DNA of 64,000 nucleotides from JAGQRJ01 sp041402045 (GTDB lineage: Bacteria; Planctomycetota; J058): positions 1 through 64,000 of the forward strand of contig JAWKSZ010000038.1 of NCBI GenBank assembly GCA_041402045.1, written 5' to 3'. Each line of letters starts with the position of its first letter. Position 1 is the first letter of the stretch. Both the position numbers and the translations under genes were made by a program. Of the stretch, positions 55,497 through 63,169 are shown piece by piece. The notes below the pieces were generated by a model. It did not search any database. It saw only the letters and a program-made list of their open reading frames with translations, and was not told where the DNA came from.

Positions 55497-56015
55497 ATGT
55501 CTGAGACCCCTCGCCCGGCCAGCGCGCCGGGTCCCTGCGCCGAGCTCGGGCTCGGTCGACCGGACCTGACCCCCCTTCACCGCCTCGCCCTGGGGATCCT
55601 GGGCTGCCCCGACCTCGCCGAGGAGGCGGTGCAGGAGGCCCTGATCGCGCTCTGGCGCGCGGACCCGCGGCCCCAGCGGCCGCCGGCGTGGTTGGCGCGG
55701 ACGACGGTGCTCCGCGCCCTGCACCACCTGCGCACCGCGTCGCGGCGCACCAAGCACGAGTGCCGCGCCGCCCAGGGCTGCGAGCTGCACCTCGACCCCG
55801 CCCGGGGCCTCGAGCGCGAGGAGGTGCGCGCGCGCGTGCGCCGCGCGCTGGACGAGATCCCGCCCGAGTTCCGTGTGCCCCTCGAGCTCCACGCCCTCGA
55901 GGGCCTCGACTACCGCTCGATCGCCGAGCGCGAGCGCCTGCCCGTGGGGACGGTCCGCTCGCGGATCCACCGCGCGCGCAAGCGCTTGTGCGACCTGCTC
56001 GCAGGCGCGGCGTGA
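55497..56015 (+). CDS. ECF-type RNA polymerase sigma factor
   Basis: 172 residues from ATG 55497 (SETPRPASAPGPCAELGLG); a GTG at 55446 adds a less likely leader. Region 2: LHRLALGILGCPDLAEEAVQ, ALIALWRADP. Region 4: IPPEFRVPLELHALEGLDYR, SIAERERLPVGTVRSRIHRA, a helix-turn-helix that reads the -35 element. No anti-sigma gene is seen beside it. It sits 97 bp upstream of the pseudopilin operon, on the same strand, so it may control pilus or secretion genes. Confidence 0.9.
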   Translation: MSETPRPASAPGPCAELGLGRPDLTPLHRLALGILGCPDLAEEAVQEALIALWRADPRPQRPPAWLARTTVLRALHHLRTASRRTKHECRAAQGCELHLDPARGLEREEVRARVRRALDEIPPEFRVPLELHALEGLDYRSIAERERLPVGTVRSRIHRARKRLCDLLAGAA

Positions 56016-56112
56016 GCTCCCCGGGAACTCCGCGCCCGCGAGCGGCAACGGTCACTGAACGCGCGCAGCGCGCGCCCCTTTCCCCTCTCACCCCCTCCAC
56101 CCAGGAGTCTTC

Positions 56113-56898
56113 ATGATCCTCACCTCCCTCCGCCGCCGCGGCCTGACGCTGATCGAGCTCACCGTGGTCCTTCTCGTCCTGGCCGCCGTGGCCGGGATCA
56201 TCGTCCCGCGCCTCACCGGCTACTTCGTGCGCGCCCACGGCGCGTCCGGCGCGACCAACATCGGCGAGACCGTCAAGGCGATCGGCCTCTACGAGGTCAA
56301 CAACGGCGGCAACATGCCGAACAACTGGGACACCTTCGTGATCAACCCCACCACGACCACGATCGTGGGGGACATGGGGCTCACCGGCGGCGACCTCGCC
56401 GCGATCAACGTCCCGACCGCCGGAGAGGACGCGCTCATCGCGGCCGGGATCACGAACCTGCTCTACGTCGACAACGACGGCACGAACTTCAACGGCCCCG
56501 ACGCGACCTACACCCCCTACGCGACGCCGACGCCGGTGGCGATCAACAACGACGCGACCCCGACCGCCATGGCGGGCCTCACCGCGAGCGGGATCCAGGC
56601 CCTCGGCCTGCAGGGCGTCGCCGGGGACTACGTGGTCCTCGGGCTCGGCTCGCAGAACACGCTGATCGGCAACGGGATCGTCGACGCGCCGGTGCACTTC
56701 CCCGAGACCAGCGCCGTGCCCCAGGAGATCTACTCGCGCTTCCTCGCGGTGTTCCGGCTGTCGGACGACGGCGGGACGACCTACTTCGAGCGCGCCAAGC
56801 TCGCGACCGTCGCCGCCGTGCACAACGGCGAGGTCGCCGGCCTGGGCGATCACACCGCGGAGTACTTCGAGGGTGCCGAGCAAGCCTCTGCCAACTAG
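56113..56898 (+). CDS. Type II/IV pseudopilin 1
   Basis: 261 residues from ATG 56113 with aggag upstream. A class III prepilin signal RRRG|LTLIELTVVLLVLAAV is cut after Gly by prepilin peptidase; Glu at +5 is present. The hydrophobic helix is followed by GIIVPRLTGYFVRAHGASG, then a beta-rich, Asn/Thr-rich body (GTNFNGPDATYTPYATPTP). The body is larger than a simple pilin and probably forms a distinctive minor or major subunit. First pilin of the operon. The composition is slightly less GC than the next genes. Confidence 0.92.
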   Translation: MILTSLRRRGLTLIELTVVLLVLAAVAGIIVPRLTGYFVRAHGASGATNIGETVKAIGLYEVNNGGNMPNNWDTFVINPTTTTIVGDMGLTGGDLAAINVPTAGEDALIAAGITNLLYVDNDGTNFNGPDATYTPYATPTPVAINNDATPTAMAGLTASGIQALGLQGVAGDYVVLGLGSQNTLIGNGIVDAPVHFPETSAVPQEIYSRFLAVFRLSDDGGTTYFERAKLATVAAVHNGEVAGLGDHTAEYFEGAEQASAN

Positions 56899-57049
56899 TC
56901 GGTCGGCGGCCTCGCCGCGCGCGACCGCGAGCCCGGGGGACCGTGGGGTCCTCCGGGCCGGCGGTGTTTGGGGGCCGCGGTCCTCCCGCCCCAGGGACCC
57001 GTTGCGATCTTCACAGTATTCCTGGATCCTTATTAACGAGGTCCCGCCC

Positions 57050-57691
57050 CTGCCCTGCTCCGTCCGCTCCTGGTCCCTCCGCGCCGCGCGCGGGTTCACG
57101 CTCACCGAGCTGGTCGTGGTCCTGCTCGTGCTCGTCGCCGTCGCCGGGATCGTCGTGCCCACGGTCGGGGGGCTGGGCGAGGACTCCAAGCGCGCCGCCA
57201 CCGAGGCCAGCCTGGTCCGGGTCCGTGAGGCGCTCCTCGGCGACGCCAGCGGGGCGGGCTACCTCGCGGACATGGACGGCCTCACCCCGGGCACCCCGCC
57301 CGTGCGGACCCTGCTGCTGCGCGACCTGTTTCTACAGGGTGCCGCTCCCGCCTACGCCCCGGCGACCCGCCGCGGCTGGAACGGTCCCTACCTCCGGCAC
57401 GTGGCGGGGACCTACGCGATCACCGATCCCCCGGTCGGGAGTGGGTTCACCAGCGCCTACGGCGCCCCCGGCGACCCCTGCGTCCTCGACGGCTGGGGCA
57501 ACCCGATCGTGGTCCAGCGCCCGACCGCTGCCTCCGGGGGCAGCGACGAGGCACGCGATCGGAACGTGAGGCTCGTGTCCGCCGGCCCCAACGGCGTGCT
57601 CGACAGCGACCCCGCGGCCCTGGACCCGGCCACGCTGAGCGGGACCCAGGGCGACGACTTCGTGCTGTTCCTGTTCGTGGCGGGGACCTAG
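57050..57691 (+). CDS. Pseudopilin 2 (no standard start codon)
   Basis: A prepilin signal is clear: AARG|FTLTELVVVLLVLVAV, with Glu5. The body has LRDLFLQGAAPAYAPATRRG, WNGPYLRHVAGTYAIT and LDGWGNPIVVQRP, the GspG/H-like WGNP turn that the next pilin shares. There is no ATG, GTG or TTG in frame near the signal. CTG 57050 has gagg 9 bases upstream, and ATT 57032 is another option; I take CTG, giving 213 residues. Either rare initiation or a base error is present. The gap to the next pilin is two bases. Confidence 0.78.
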   Translation: MPCSVRSWSLRAARGFTLTELVVVLLVLVAVAGIVVPTVGGLGEDSKRAATEASLVRVREALLGDASGAGYLADMDGLTPGTPPVRTLLLRDLFLQGAAPAYAPATRRGWNGPYLRHVAGTYAITDPPVGSGFTSAYGAPGDPCVLDGWGNPIVVQRPTAASGGSDEARDRNVRLVSAGPNGVLDSDPAALDPATLSGTQGDDFVLFLFVAGT

Positions 57692-57693
57692 CC

Positions 57694-58620
57694 ATGCGCC
57701 GCGGCCTGACCCTGGTCGAGCTCCTCGTCGTGCTCACGATCCTGGTGGCGCTGACCACCGTCGCGATCCGCGCGACCGAAGGCACGCTTCAGCAGTCGCG
57801 CTACGACGCGACCGTGCGCACCCTGCAAGCGATCGAGGACGCGGTGCTCGGTCCAGCAGGAGTCCACAACCCCGATGGGACTCCTCGTGGCGTTGGATTT
57901 CTCGCGGATACTGCAAGGCTGCCACACGCAGGTTTGGTAGATGGCAGTCTTCACCCGGTAGAACTATGGCAGAAGCAAGCGGCGTTTGCCGAGTTTGACC
58001 TAGTCAACTCGGGGGTCGACCCCGCCGTCATAGTTGGAACCGGGTGGCGTGGGCCTTATCTGCGCCTGCCACCTGCCTCAGGCGAATCGAAGGTCCTCGA
58101 CGGTTGGGGGAATCCATTCCTCCTGCTCAAGCGCGACGGCAGCGACGCGGGGGAGAGTGACGAGGTCGCGCGCATACGCAGTCTTGGAGCCGATGGCCAG
58201 GACGGTGGGTCTGGCTTCAATGCCGACCTGGAAGTCACGTTCGTTGACAGCATGACGAACAGAGTTGACGCGATGGTGTCGGGAAGAGTGACGATTGATA
58301 AGGGCGGCGGACCTCAGGACCCCGAGGTCAGCGACGGGAACGTGGTGGTTGCCCTGTTCACCCCAGATCCAGTGACGGGGACGCTCAAAGAAGCGAAAAC
58401 TCTGCTTCCGCCGACTGGCGGGCCCCTCATCTTCGTACTTCCTGAAACTGGGGTTGCTGAGTCGTTTCCAGTCACAGCGGGACCGAGGGTGATTCGCGCC
58501 TATCAGGGGCCGGGTTCAGACGCGGACAGTGTCATTGGCGGCCCTGCCACATACAGCTCTTCTGTCATGCGCCTCGACCTCCCGGCTGGCGGCCAGACTG
58601 TGGACCTGGTCCTCGAGTGA
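57694..58620 (+). CDS. Pseudopilin 3
   Basis: 308 residues from ATG 57694. Prepilin signal MRRG|LTLVELLVVLTILVAL, Glu5 present. The body shares GTGWRGPYLRLPPASGESKV and LDGWGNPFLLLKRDGSD with pseudopilin 2, then continues into a second beta domain (VTFVDSMTNRVDAMVSGRV, VVVALFTPDPVTGTL). From about 57870 to 58600 the DNA drops markedly in G+C and codon bias while the reading frame continues unbroken, so the body looks acquired or recombined. The stop overlaps the next GTG (GTGA). Confidence 0.92.
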   Translation: MRRGLTLVELLVVLTILVALTTVAIRATEGTLQQSRYDATVRTLQAIEDAVLGPAGVHNPDGTPRGVGFLADTARLPHAGLVDGSLHPVELWQKQAAFAEFDLVNSGVDPAVIVGTGWRGPYLRLPPASGESKVLDGWGNPFLLLKRDGSDAGESDEVARIRSLGADGQDGGSGFNADLEVTFVDSMTNRVDAMVSGRVTIDKGGGPQDPEVSDGNVVVALFTPDPVTGTLKEAKTLLPPTGGPLIFVLPETGVAESFPVTAGPRVIRAYQGPGSDADSVIGGPATYSSSVMRLDLPAGGQTVDLVLE

Positions 58621-59972
58621 GCAAGCGCCCTCAGACCAGCGTGCTCCTGATCGGCGCCGACGAGCTCGTGCGGGCGGACGTCGTGGGGACCGAGGTGGTG
58701 CCCTACCGCGGGGCGCGGCCGGCGGAGGTCGACGACCTCCCGCTGCTGGTGGAGGCGACCCTCGCCCTCGGCCCCACGCCGGGGCGCAAGGTGCTGGTCC
58801 TGGCCACCGACCTCTGGACTCAGGTGCTCGAGCTGCCCGCGGCGTCGACCCGGGGGGCGAGCGCGCAGGAGCTGGAGCAGGCGCTCAAGTTCGAGGCCGA
58901 GGGGCTGTCGGGGCTCCCGGCGCTGGAGGCCGCGCTGGGCTTCGCGTCCCTGGGCGAGCGCGGGGCGGCGCGCAGCTTCTGGGTCACGCAGCTGCCCCTG
59001 GGCGAGCTCGAGGCCGTGGACGGGCTGCTCCGCGACCGGGGGCTGAGCCTGGCCGGGGTCGCGCACCCGGGCGGCGTCCCCGCGCCGCTCAACGGGAGCG
59101 CGCCGGGGGAGCCCTGGCGCCGCACCGAGCTCTGGCCGGGGCTGCGCCTCGAGCTGAGCCACGACCCGCGGGTCGGGCTCGCCGTCGAGGTCGAGCCCTC
59201 GGACGCCGGGGATCAGGCCCTGGCCCTGGACGAGGGAGAGCACCACCTGCTCCTCGCCCCCGACCTGCGCCTCGACGCGCCCCCCGAGCGGCACCCCGCC
59301 GCGTTGAGCGACCCCGCGACCTTCGCGCGCTGGGTCGGCGCCTGGTCCGCGGAGGCCGCGGGCGGCCACGCGCCCGCGGTGCGGCCTGCGGCGCGGCCGC
59401 TCCCCACGAGCGTGTGGGTGATCCTCAGCGTGGTCCTGGCGGTGGCGACCCTCGCCGCGTGCTGGGCCCACACCCGCTGGGTCGAGGGCGGGGTCGAGGC
59501 CCTCGAGCGGGAGCTCGAGTCCCTGGGCCAGTCGAGCGCGAGCAGCGATCAGGCGATCAAGCGCCACCAGGCGCTGACCCAGGCCGTAGGCGCCCTGGAG
59601 GCGACCCTGGGCGAGGTCGAGCACAGCCTGGAGGCGGAGCGCTGCCGAGTGGCCGACCTCCTCGGCGCGCTGGCCGAGGCGCCCGAGGGGATCGTGCTCG
59701 AGGGGATCGACGACCGCGGACGCGCGGTCACGATCCGCGGCAGCACCCCTGACCCCCAGCTCCCCAGCCAGCTCGCGACTCGGCTGGCCGAGGCGCTCTC
59801 CGCCCACGGGTGGCGCATGGCCCCGCCCCAGGCCGAGCTGCTCGGCACCCTCGACGGCGCCCCGCGCTGGCGGTTCACCCTGGTCCTCGGCGACCCCCTG
59901 GCCCCCGGCGCGACCCCGGGCGCGCCGGGCAGTCTGCCCCACGCGCCGCGCACCCGCAGGGGGCGCCGGTGA
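58617..59972 (+). CDS. PilM-PilN-like fusion (GspL-like) assembly protein
   Basis: 451 residues from GTG 58617, overlapping the pilin stop. The N-terminal ~245 residues look like an actin-fold PilM/GspL cytoplasmic domain (KVLVLATDLWTQVLELPAAS, ASAQELEQALKFEAEGLSGL, FWVTQLPLGELEAVDGLL). A transmembrane helix (VWVILSVVLAVATLAACWAH, ~263-282) and coiled coil (EALERELESLGQSSASSDQA) follow. The last part (PEGIVLEGIDDRGRAVTIRG) is PilN-like ferredoxin fold. In most type IV systems PilM and PilN are separate, so this fusion is like GspL of type II systems. It links the cytoplasmic ATPase to the periplasmic PilO part. Confidence 0.8.
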   Translation: MSKRPQTSVLLIGADELVRADVVGTEVVPYRGARPAEVDDLPLLVEATLALGPTPGRKVLVLATDLWTQVLELPAASTRGASAQELEQALKFEAEGLSGLPALEAALGFASLGERGAARSFWVTQLPLGELEAVDGLLRDRGLSLAGVAHPGGVPAPLNGSAPGEPWRRTELWPGLRLELSHDPRVGLAVEVEPSDAGDQALALDEGEHHLLLAPDLRLDAPPERHPAALSDPATFARWVGAWSAEAAGGHAPAVRPAARPLPTSVWVILSVVLAVATLAACWAHTRWVEGGVEALERELESLGQSSASSDQAIKRHQALTQAVGALEATLGEVEHSLEAERCRVADLLGALAEAPEGIVLEGIDDRGRAVTIRGSTPDPQLPSQLATRLAEALSAHGWRMAPPQAELLGTLDGAPRWRFTLVLGDPLAPGATPGAPGSLPHAPRTRRGRR

Positions 59973-60571
59973 GCACCCCCTCCCGCGAGACGGCGCTGCG
60001 CGTGATCGTGCCCTCCCTGGCCCTGGCCGTGGGCTACGGCTTGTTCCTGGCCCCCGCCGACCGCCGGGGCGAGCTCGAGGCGCGCCTGGTCAAGGCCCGG
60101 GCTCAGGCCCAGGCCGGGGGCGCGCCGGTGGGGATCGCGGGGCGGGTGCGCGCCCTCGAGGCGCGCCAGGGCGCGCTGGAGGAGCGGCTGCAGGAGCTCA
60201 AGGGCGGGCACGAGGACCACGAGCGCATGCGCGCGCTGCGCGACGTGGTCGAGGCCTTCGCCGCCCACGACGTGCTGCTCCTGAACGAGGTCGACGGCGG
60301 GGGCGAGGGCTTCGCGCTGCCGCTGGCCCTGAGCACCCTGCCCCAGCTCACCGCGCCCGGCGCCACCCCCCCCACGCGCGGGGCGCCCCCGCCGGTGCCA
60401 CCCAGCCGGCACTTGTCCCAGCTGCGCCTGCGCGGGAGCTACTTCGCCGTGCTCGAGACCCTGGAGGCCCTGGCCCAGGACACCGGCTCCGCGGCCTTCG
60501 TGGTCGGCGTCGACCTCGACCGCACCGACCCCTCCGGACAGCACCTGTGGACCGTGGTGGTGTGGGTATGA
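59969..60571 (+). CDS. PilO-like assembly protein
   Basis: 200 residues from GTG 59969 (GTGA overlap). One N-terminal transmembrane helix (ALRVIVPSLALAVGYGLFLA) is followed by a coiled coil (GRVRALEARQGALEERLQEL, EDHERMRALRDVVEAFAAHD) and a ferredoxin-like periplasmic end: LSQLRLRGSYFAVLETLEAL, AQDTGSAAFVVGVDLDRTD. This is the PilO/GspM layout. It pairs with the PilN part of the preceding protein in the alignment complex of the pilus. The stop overlaps the pilT start (ATGA). Confidence 0.78.
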   Translation: MSTPSRETALRVIVPSLALAVGYGLFLAPADRRGELEARLVKARAQAQAGGAPVGIAGRVRALEARQGALEERLQELKGGHEDHERMRALRDVVEAFAAHDVLLLNEVDGGGEGFALPLALSTLPQLTAPGATPPTRGAPPPVPPSRHLSQLRLRGSYFAVLETLEALAQDTGSAAFVVGVDLDRTDPSGQHLWTVVVWV

Positions 60572-60657
60572 GCGCCGAGCTCGAGCGCCTGCTCCGGGCC
60601 TGCGTCGAAGGCGGCGCCTCGGACTTCCCCTGCCCTAGGATTTCCTTGGACACCTAA
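60568..60657 (+). pseudogene. pilT: 5' fragment of pilT cut by IS3 insertion
   Basis: ATG 60568 overlaps the PilO stop (ATGA) and encodes MSAELERLLRACVEGGASD, the start of a PilT retraction ATPase. After GAC (60622-60624) the frame enters the IS and stops at 60657 as FPCPRISLDT. The lost continuation (LHLAPGVPALL) is at 62108. Together the two parts rebuild the GASDLHL motif of PilT exactly. Confidence 0.88.
60622..60624. repeat. Left target-site duplication (GAC)
   Basis: GAC at 60622-60624 reappears at 62105-62107 on the other side of the IS. Removing one copy and the IS restores the pilT frame (TCG GAC CTG CAC). Three-base duplications are typical for IS3-family insertion. Confidence 0.8.
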
Positions 60658-60702
60658 CTGGGGTGTCGGTCCTGATCGGGACCATCCCCGCTGAGGTGTT
60701 CC

Positions 60703-61047
60703 ATGACCAAGCGAAAGCCCAAGCCGAAGAAGCGCGAGGGCGGGGGTAGGGGCCGCTTCTCCGCGGCCAGGAAGGCCGAGGCCGTGCGCCGCCTCGTAGC
60801 CGGCGAGGATCTCGACACGCTGGCACGCGAGCTCGGGGTGACCGCCGCGACGCTCGCCGAATGGCGCGAAAAGTTCCTGCAGGCCGGCCAGGCGGCCCTG
60901 AAGACCCGCAAGCAGGACGACCGCGACGAGGAGATCCTCCGCCTGAAGGCCATGGTCGGCGAGCTGACCATGCGCAACGAGATCCTCCAGGAGGGGATCC
61001 GAATCAAGGAGGGGCGCCCTTTTCTCACGCGGAGGCCGAGGCCATGA
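60703..61047 (+). CDS. IS3-family transposase OrfA
   Basis: 114 residues from ATG 60703. Basic N-terminus (MTKRKPKPKKREGGG), then a helix-turn-helix: FSAARKAEAVRRLVAGEDLD, TLARELGVTAATLAEWREKF. A leucine-zipper-like region EEILRLKAMVGELTMRNEIL follows, for contact with OrfB. It binds the IS ends. The stop overlaps the OrfB start (ATGA), so coupling rather than a classic programmed slip may link the two; I cannot exclude -1 frameshifting. Confidence 0.92.
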   Translation: MTKRKPKPKKREGGGRGRFSAARKAEAVRRLVAGEDLDTLARELGVTAATLAEWREKFLQAGQAALKTRKQDDRDEEILRLKAMVGELTMRNEILQEGIRIKEGRPFLTRRPRP

Positions 61048-61946
61048 GCCTCACCGTCTCGCCCTCCGCGAAGAAGCCCTACGGTGTGGCTCGGGTCTGC
61101 GAGGCGTGGGCGATCCCGCGCTCGACCTACTACGCGCACAGGGTGCGAGCGGCCGACGCCCGCCCTCCAGAGAAGCGCGGGCCCAAGTCTCCCTGGACCG
61201 ACGTCGAGCTCACCGGTCATATCCGGGACGTCCTCGAGGAGTCTCCATGGCTCGGGGAGGGGCACCGGAAGGTCTGGGCCTACCTGCGCCATGTGAAGGG
61301 CGTCCGCACGTCCAAGGCGAGGGTCCTGCGCCTCATGCGGGAAGCAGACCTCCTCGCCTCACAGCGGCCCACACGCGTCCTCGGGCCGCGCGCCCACGAC
61401 GGAAAGATCGTGACGGACAAGCCCGACGTCATGTGGGGCACCGACGCCACGAGTGTGTTCACGACGAAGGAGGGCTCGTGCACCGTGTTCATAGCGGTCG
61501 ACCACTGCACCTCGGAGTGCCTGGGGATCCACGCCGCCAAGGTCGGTGACCGCTTCGAGGCCCTGGAGCCGATCCGCCAGGGCGTGCGGCGCGCGTTCGG
61601 CTGCTTCGAGGAGGGCGTTGCGGAGGGCCTCAAGCTGCGGCACGACCACGGCAGCCAGTACATCAGCGACCACTTCCAGAACGAGCTGGAGTTCCTCGGG
61701 ATCGAGTCCAGCCCCTCCTTCGTACGCTCGCCCGAAGGCAACGGTTGCTCCGAGCGGTTCATACGCACCCTCAAGGAGCAGCTGCTCTGGATCCGGCGAT
61801 TCGAGACCGTGGAGGAGCTGCGCCTCGCGCTGCACGAGTGGGCCGCGCTCTACAACGAGCGCTGGCTCGTGCAGCGACACGGCTACCGGACGCCGGCCCA
61901 GGTCCGTCGAGAGCTCACGGCTCAAGAGCAGGCAGAGGCCGCATGA
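61044..61946 (+). CDS. IS3-family transposase OrfB (DDE integrase)
   Basis: 300 residues from ATG 61044. N-terminal HTH_21-like part: YGVARVCEAWAIPRSTYYAH, GEGHRKVWAYLRHVKGVRTS. The rve-type core follows: D in DVMWGTDATSVF, D in LRHDHGSQYISDHF, E in EGNGCSERFIRTLKEQ, the DDE triad. The end LYNERWLVQRHGYRTPAQVR is typical for the family. No frame break, so it is probably active. Its stop overlaps an ATG (61943, ATGA) that opens the frame leading into pilT. Confidence 0.95.
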   Translation: MSLTVSPSAKKPYGVARVCEAWAIPRSTYYAHRVRAADARPPEKRGPKSPWTDVELTGHIRDVLEESPWLGEGHRKVWAYLRHVKGVRTSKARVLRLMREADLLASQRPTRVLGPRAHDGKIVTDKPDVMWGTDATSVFTTKEGSCTVFIAVDHCTSECLGIHAAKVGDRFEALEPIRQGVRRAFGCFEEGVAEGLKLRHDHGSQYISDHFQNELEFLGIESSPSFVRSPEGNGCSERFIRTLKEQLLWIRRFETVEELRLALHEWAALYNERWLVQRHGYRTPAQVRRELTAQEQAEAA

Positions 61947-63169
61947 GGCCGGCCAGCTGTGGGGAACTCGGTGGGCAGGCAGCCGGAGGGCGAAGCGGAG
62001 GCCCTCACAGCCGAAGCGAAGCCCGCAGGCGTCGGCTGTCCACCGAGTTCTCCACGGCGGTCGAATTCAGTCAAACCCGTGTCCAAGGTACCTGGCGCAG
62101 TACAGACCTGCACCTCGCGCCGGGGGTCCCGGCGCTGCTGCGGGTCGAGGGGCGCCTGCTCCCGCTCCCCGGCGGCGCGGCCCTCGAGGCCGAGCAGGTC
62201 GAGGCCCTGGCCGACGCGGTGCTCGCCGAGCGCGGGCGCAGCGAGCTCGCGCGCTCGGGGAGCGTCGACGGCGCGCTGACCCACGCCGGCGTGCGCTTCC
62301 GCTTCAACGTCGCCCGTCGCCAGGGCGGGCTGAGCGTGGCCCTGCGCCGGCTGGAGGACGCGTTCACCTCGCTGGCCGAGCTGGGGTTGCCCGAGTCGCT
62401 CTACGCCCTGTGCGAGCTCCCGGACGGGCTGGTGCTCGTGTCGGGCCCCACGGGCTCGGGCAAGAGCACGACGCTCGCGTCCTTGATCCACCGGATCAAC
62501 CAGACCCGGCCTTGCCACGTGGTCACGATCGAGGACCCCGTCGAATACGTGCACCCGCCGCAGCGGGCGCTGGTGAACCAGCGCGAGGTCGGGCCCGACA
62601 CCCCGGACTTCAACACCGCGCTCGTGGCGTCCCTGCGCCAGGACCCCGACGTGATCCTCGTGGGCGAGATCCGCGACCTGGATACGATCCGCACCGCGAT
62701 CACCGCCGCCGAGACCGGACACCTGGTGTTCACCACGGTGCACGCCGGTGACTGCGTGTCCTCGATCGAGCGCCTGGTGGCGGTGTTCCCCGCCGACGAG
62801 CAGGGCGGCGTGCGCCGCCAACTGGCGCTCGTGCTGCGCGCGGTGATCGCGCAGCACCTGCTGCCCGCCCGGGACGCCGGCGGCGACGCGCCGCGGCGCC
62901 GGGTGCTGGTCAGCGAGATCCTGCGCTCGACCCCGGCGGTGGCGAACCTGATCGCGAGCGGCAAGTCCTCGCAGCTCTACTCGACCCTCGAGACCGGCGC
63001 GGCCCTGGGCATGCAGACCCTGGAGCACGACCTGGCGCGGCTGCTCCAGGCGGGGCGGATCGAGCGCGCGACCGCGGAGCTCCTGGCCAAGAGCCCGCAG
63101 CTCCTCGAGGACCGCCTGCGCCTGCTGGAGCGGCGCGCGCCCACGCGCCGCACGGGGAGGCAGCGGTGA
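61943..63169 (+). CDS. pilT: PilT retraction ATPase, with IS-derived leader
   Basis: The chromosomal part from 62108 encodes LHLAPGVPALLRVEGRLLPL and the complete PilT core: Walker A GLVLVSGPTGSGKSTTLAS, Asp box CHVVTIEDPVEYVHPP, Walker B PDVILVGEIRDLDTIRTA, His box TGHLVFTTVHAGDC, and the C-terminal retraction region. It lacks only the first 19 residues. Upstream, the frame extends through the IS right end to ATG 61943, which overlaps the transposase stop, giving a 408-residue fusion with a 55-residue IS leader. The original gene would be 372 residues. PilT powers pilus retraction. Whether the fusion is made is unknown. The stop overlaps the next GTG (GTGA). Confidence 0.88.
   Translation: MRPASCGELGGQAAGGRSGGPHSRSEARRRRLSTEFSTAVEFSQTRVQGTWRSTDLHLAPGVPALLRVEGRLLPLPGGAALEAEQVEALADAVLAERGRSELARSGSVDGALTHAGVRFRFNVARRQGGLSVALRRLEDAFTSLAELGLPESLYALCELPDGLVLVSGPTGSGKSTTLASLIHRINQTRPCHVVTIEDPVEYVHPPQRALVNQREVGPDTPDFNTALVASLRQDPDVILVGEIRDLDTIRTAITAAETGHLVFTTVHAGDCVSSIERLVAVFPADEQGGVRRQLALVLRAVIAQHLLPARDAGGDAPRRRVLVSEILRSTPAVANLIASGKSSQLYSTLETGAALGMQTLEHDLARLLQAGRIERATAELLAKSPQLLEDRLRLLERRAPTRRTGRQR
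62105..62107. repeat. Right target-site duplication (GAC)
   Basis: GAC directly after the IS right end, matching 60622-60624. It is followed by ctgcacctcgcg, the rest of the pilT SDLHLA codons. Confidence 0.8.

Larger units (their letters stand above)
60625..62104 (+). mobile_element. IS3-family insertion sequence, 1480 bp
   Basis: Two overlapping transposase genes in IS3 order lie between imperfect terminal inverted repeats. The left end (60625-60653) contains ctgccctagga and ccttggacac. The right end (62079-62104) is gtgtccaaggtacctggcgc plus agtaca; read inward, tgtactgcgccagg and ccttggacac align with the left end. The flanking 3-bp duplication GAC and the intact transposase genes suggest a recent insertion. 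The 3' end of the IS holds an internal inverted repeat (around 61962-61981 with 62031-62052, ctcggtgg core). The IS interrupts pilT. Confidence 0.9.

Noticed and set aside
61745..63169. ORF starting inside transposase OrfB and running into pilT
   Set aside because: The first part overlaps the transposase in another frame; the plausible start is ATG 61943, not 61745.
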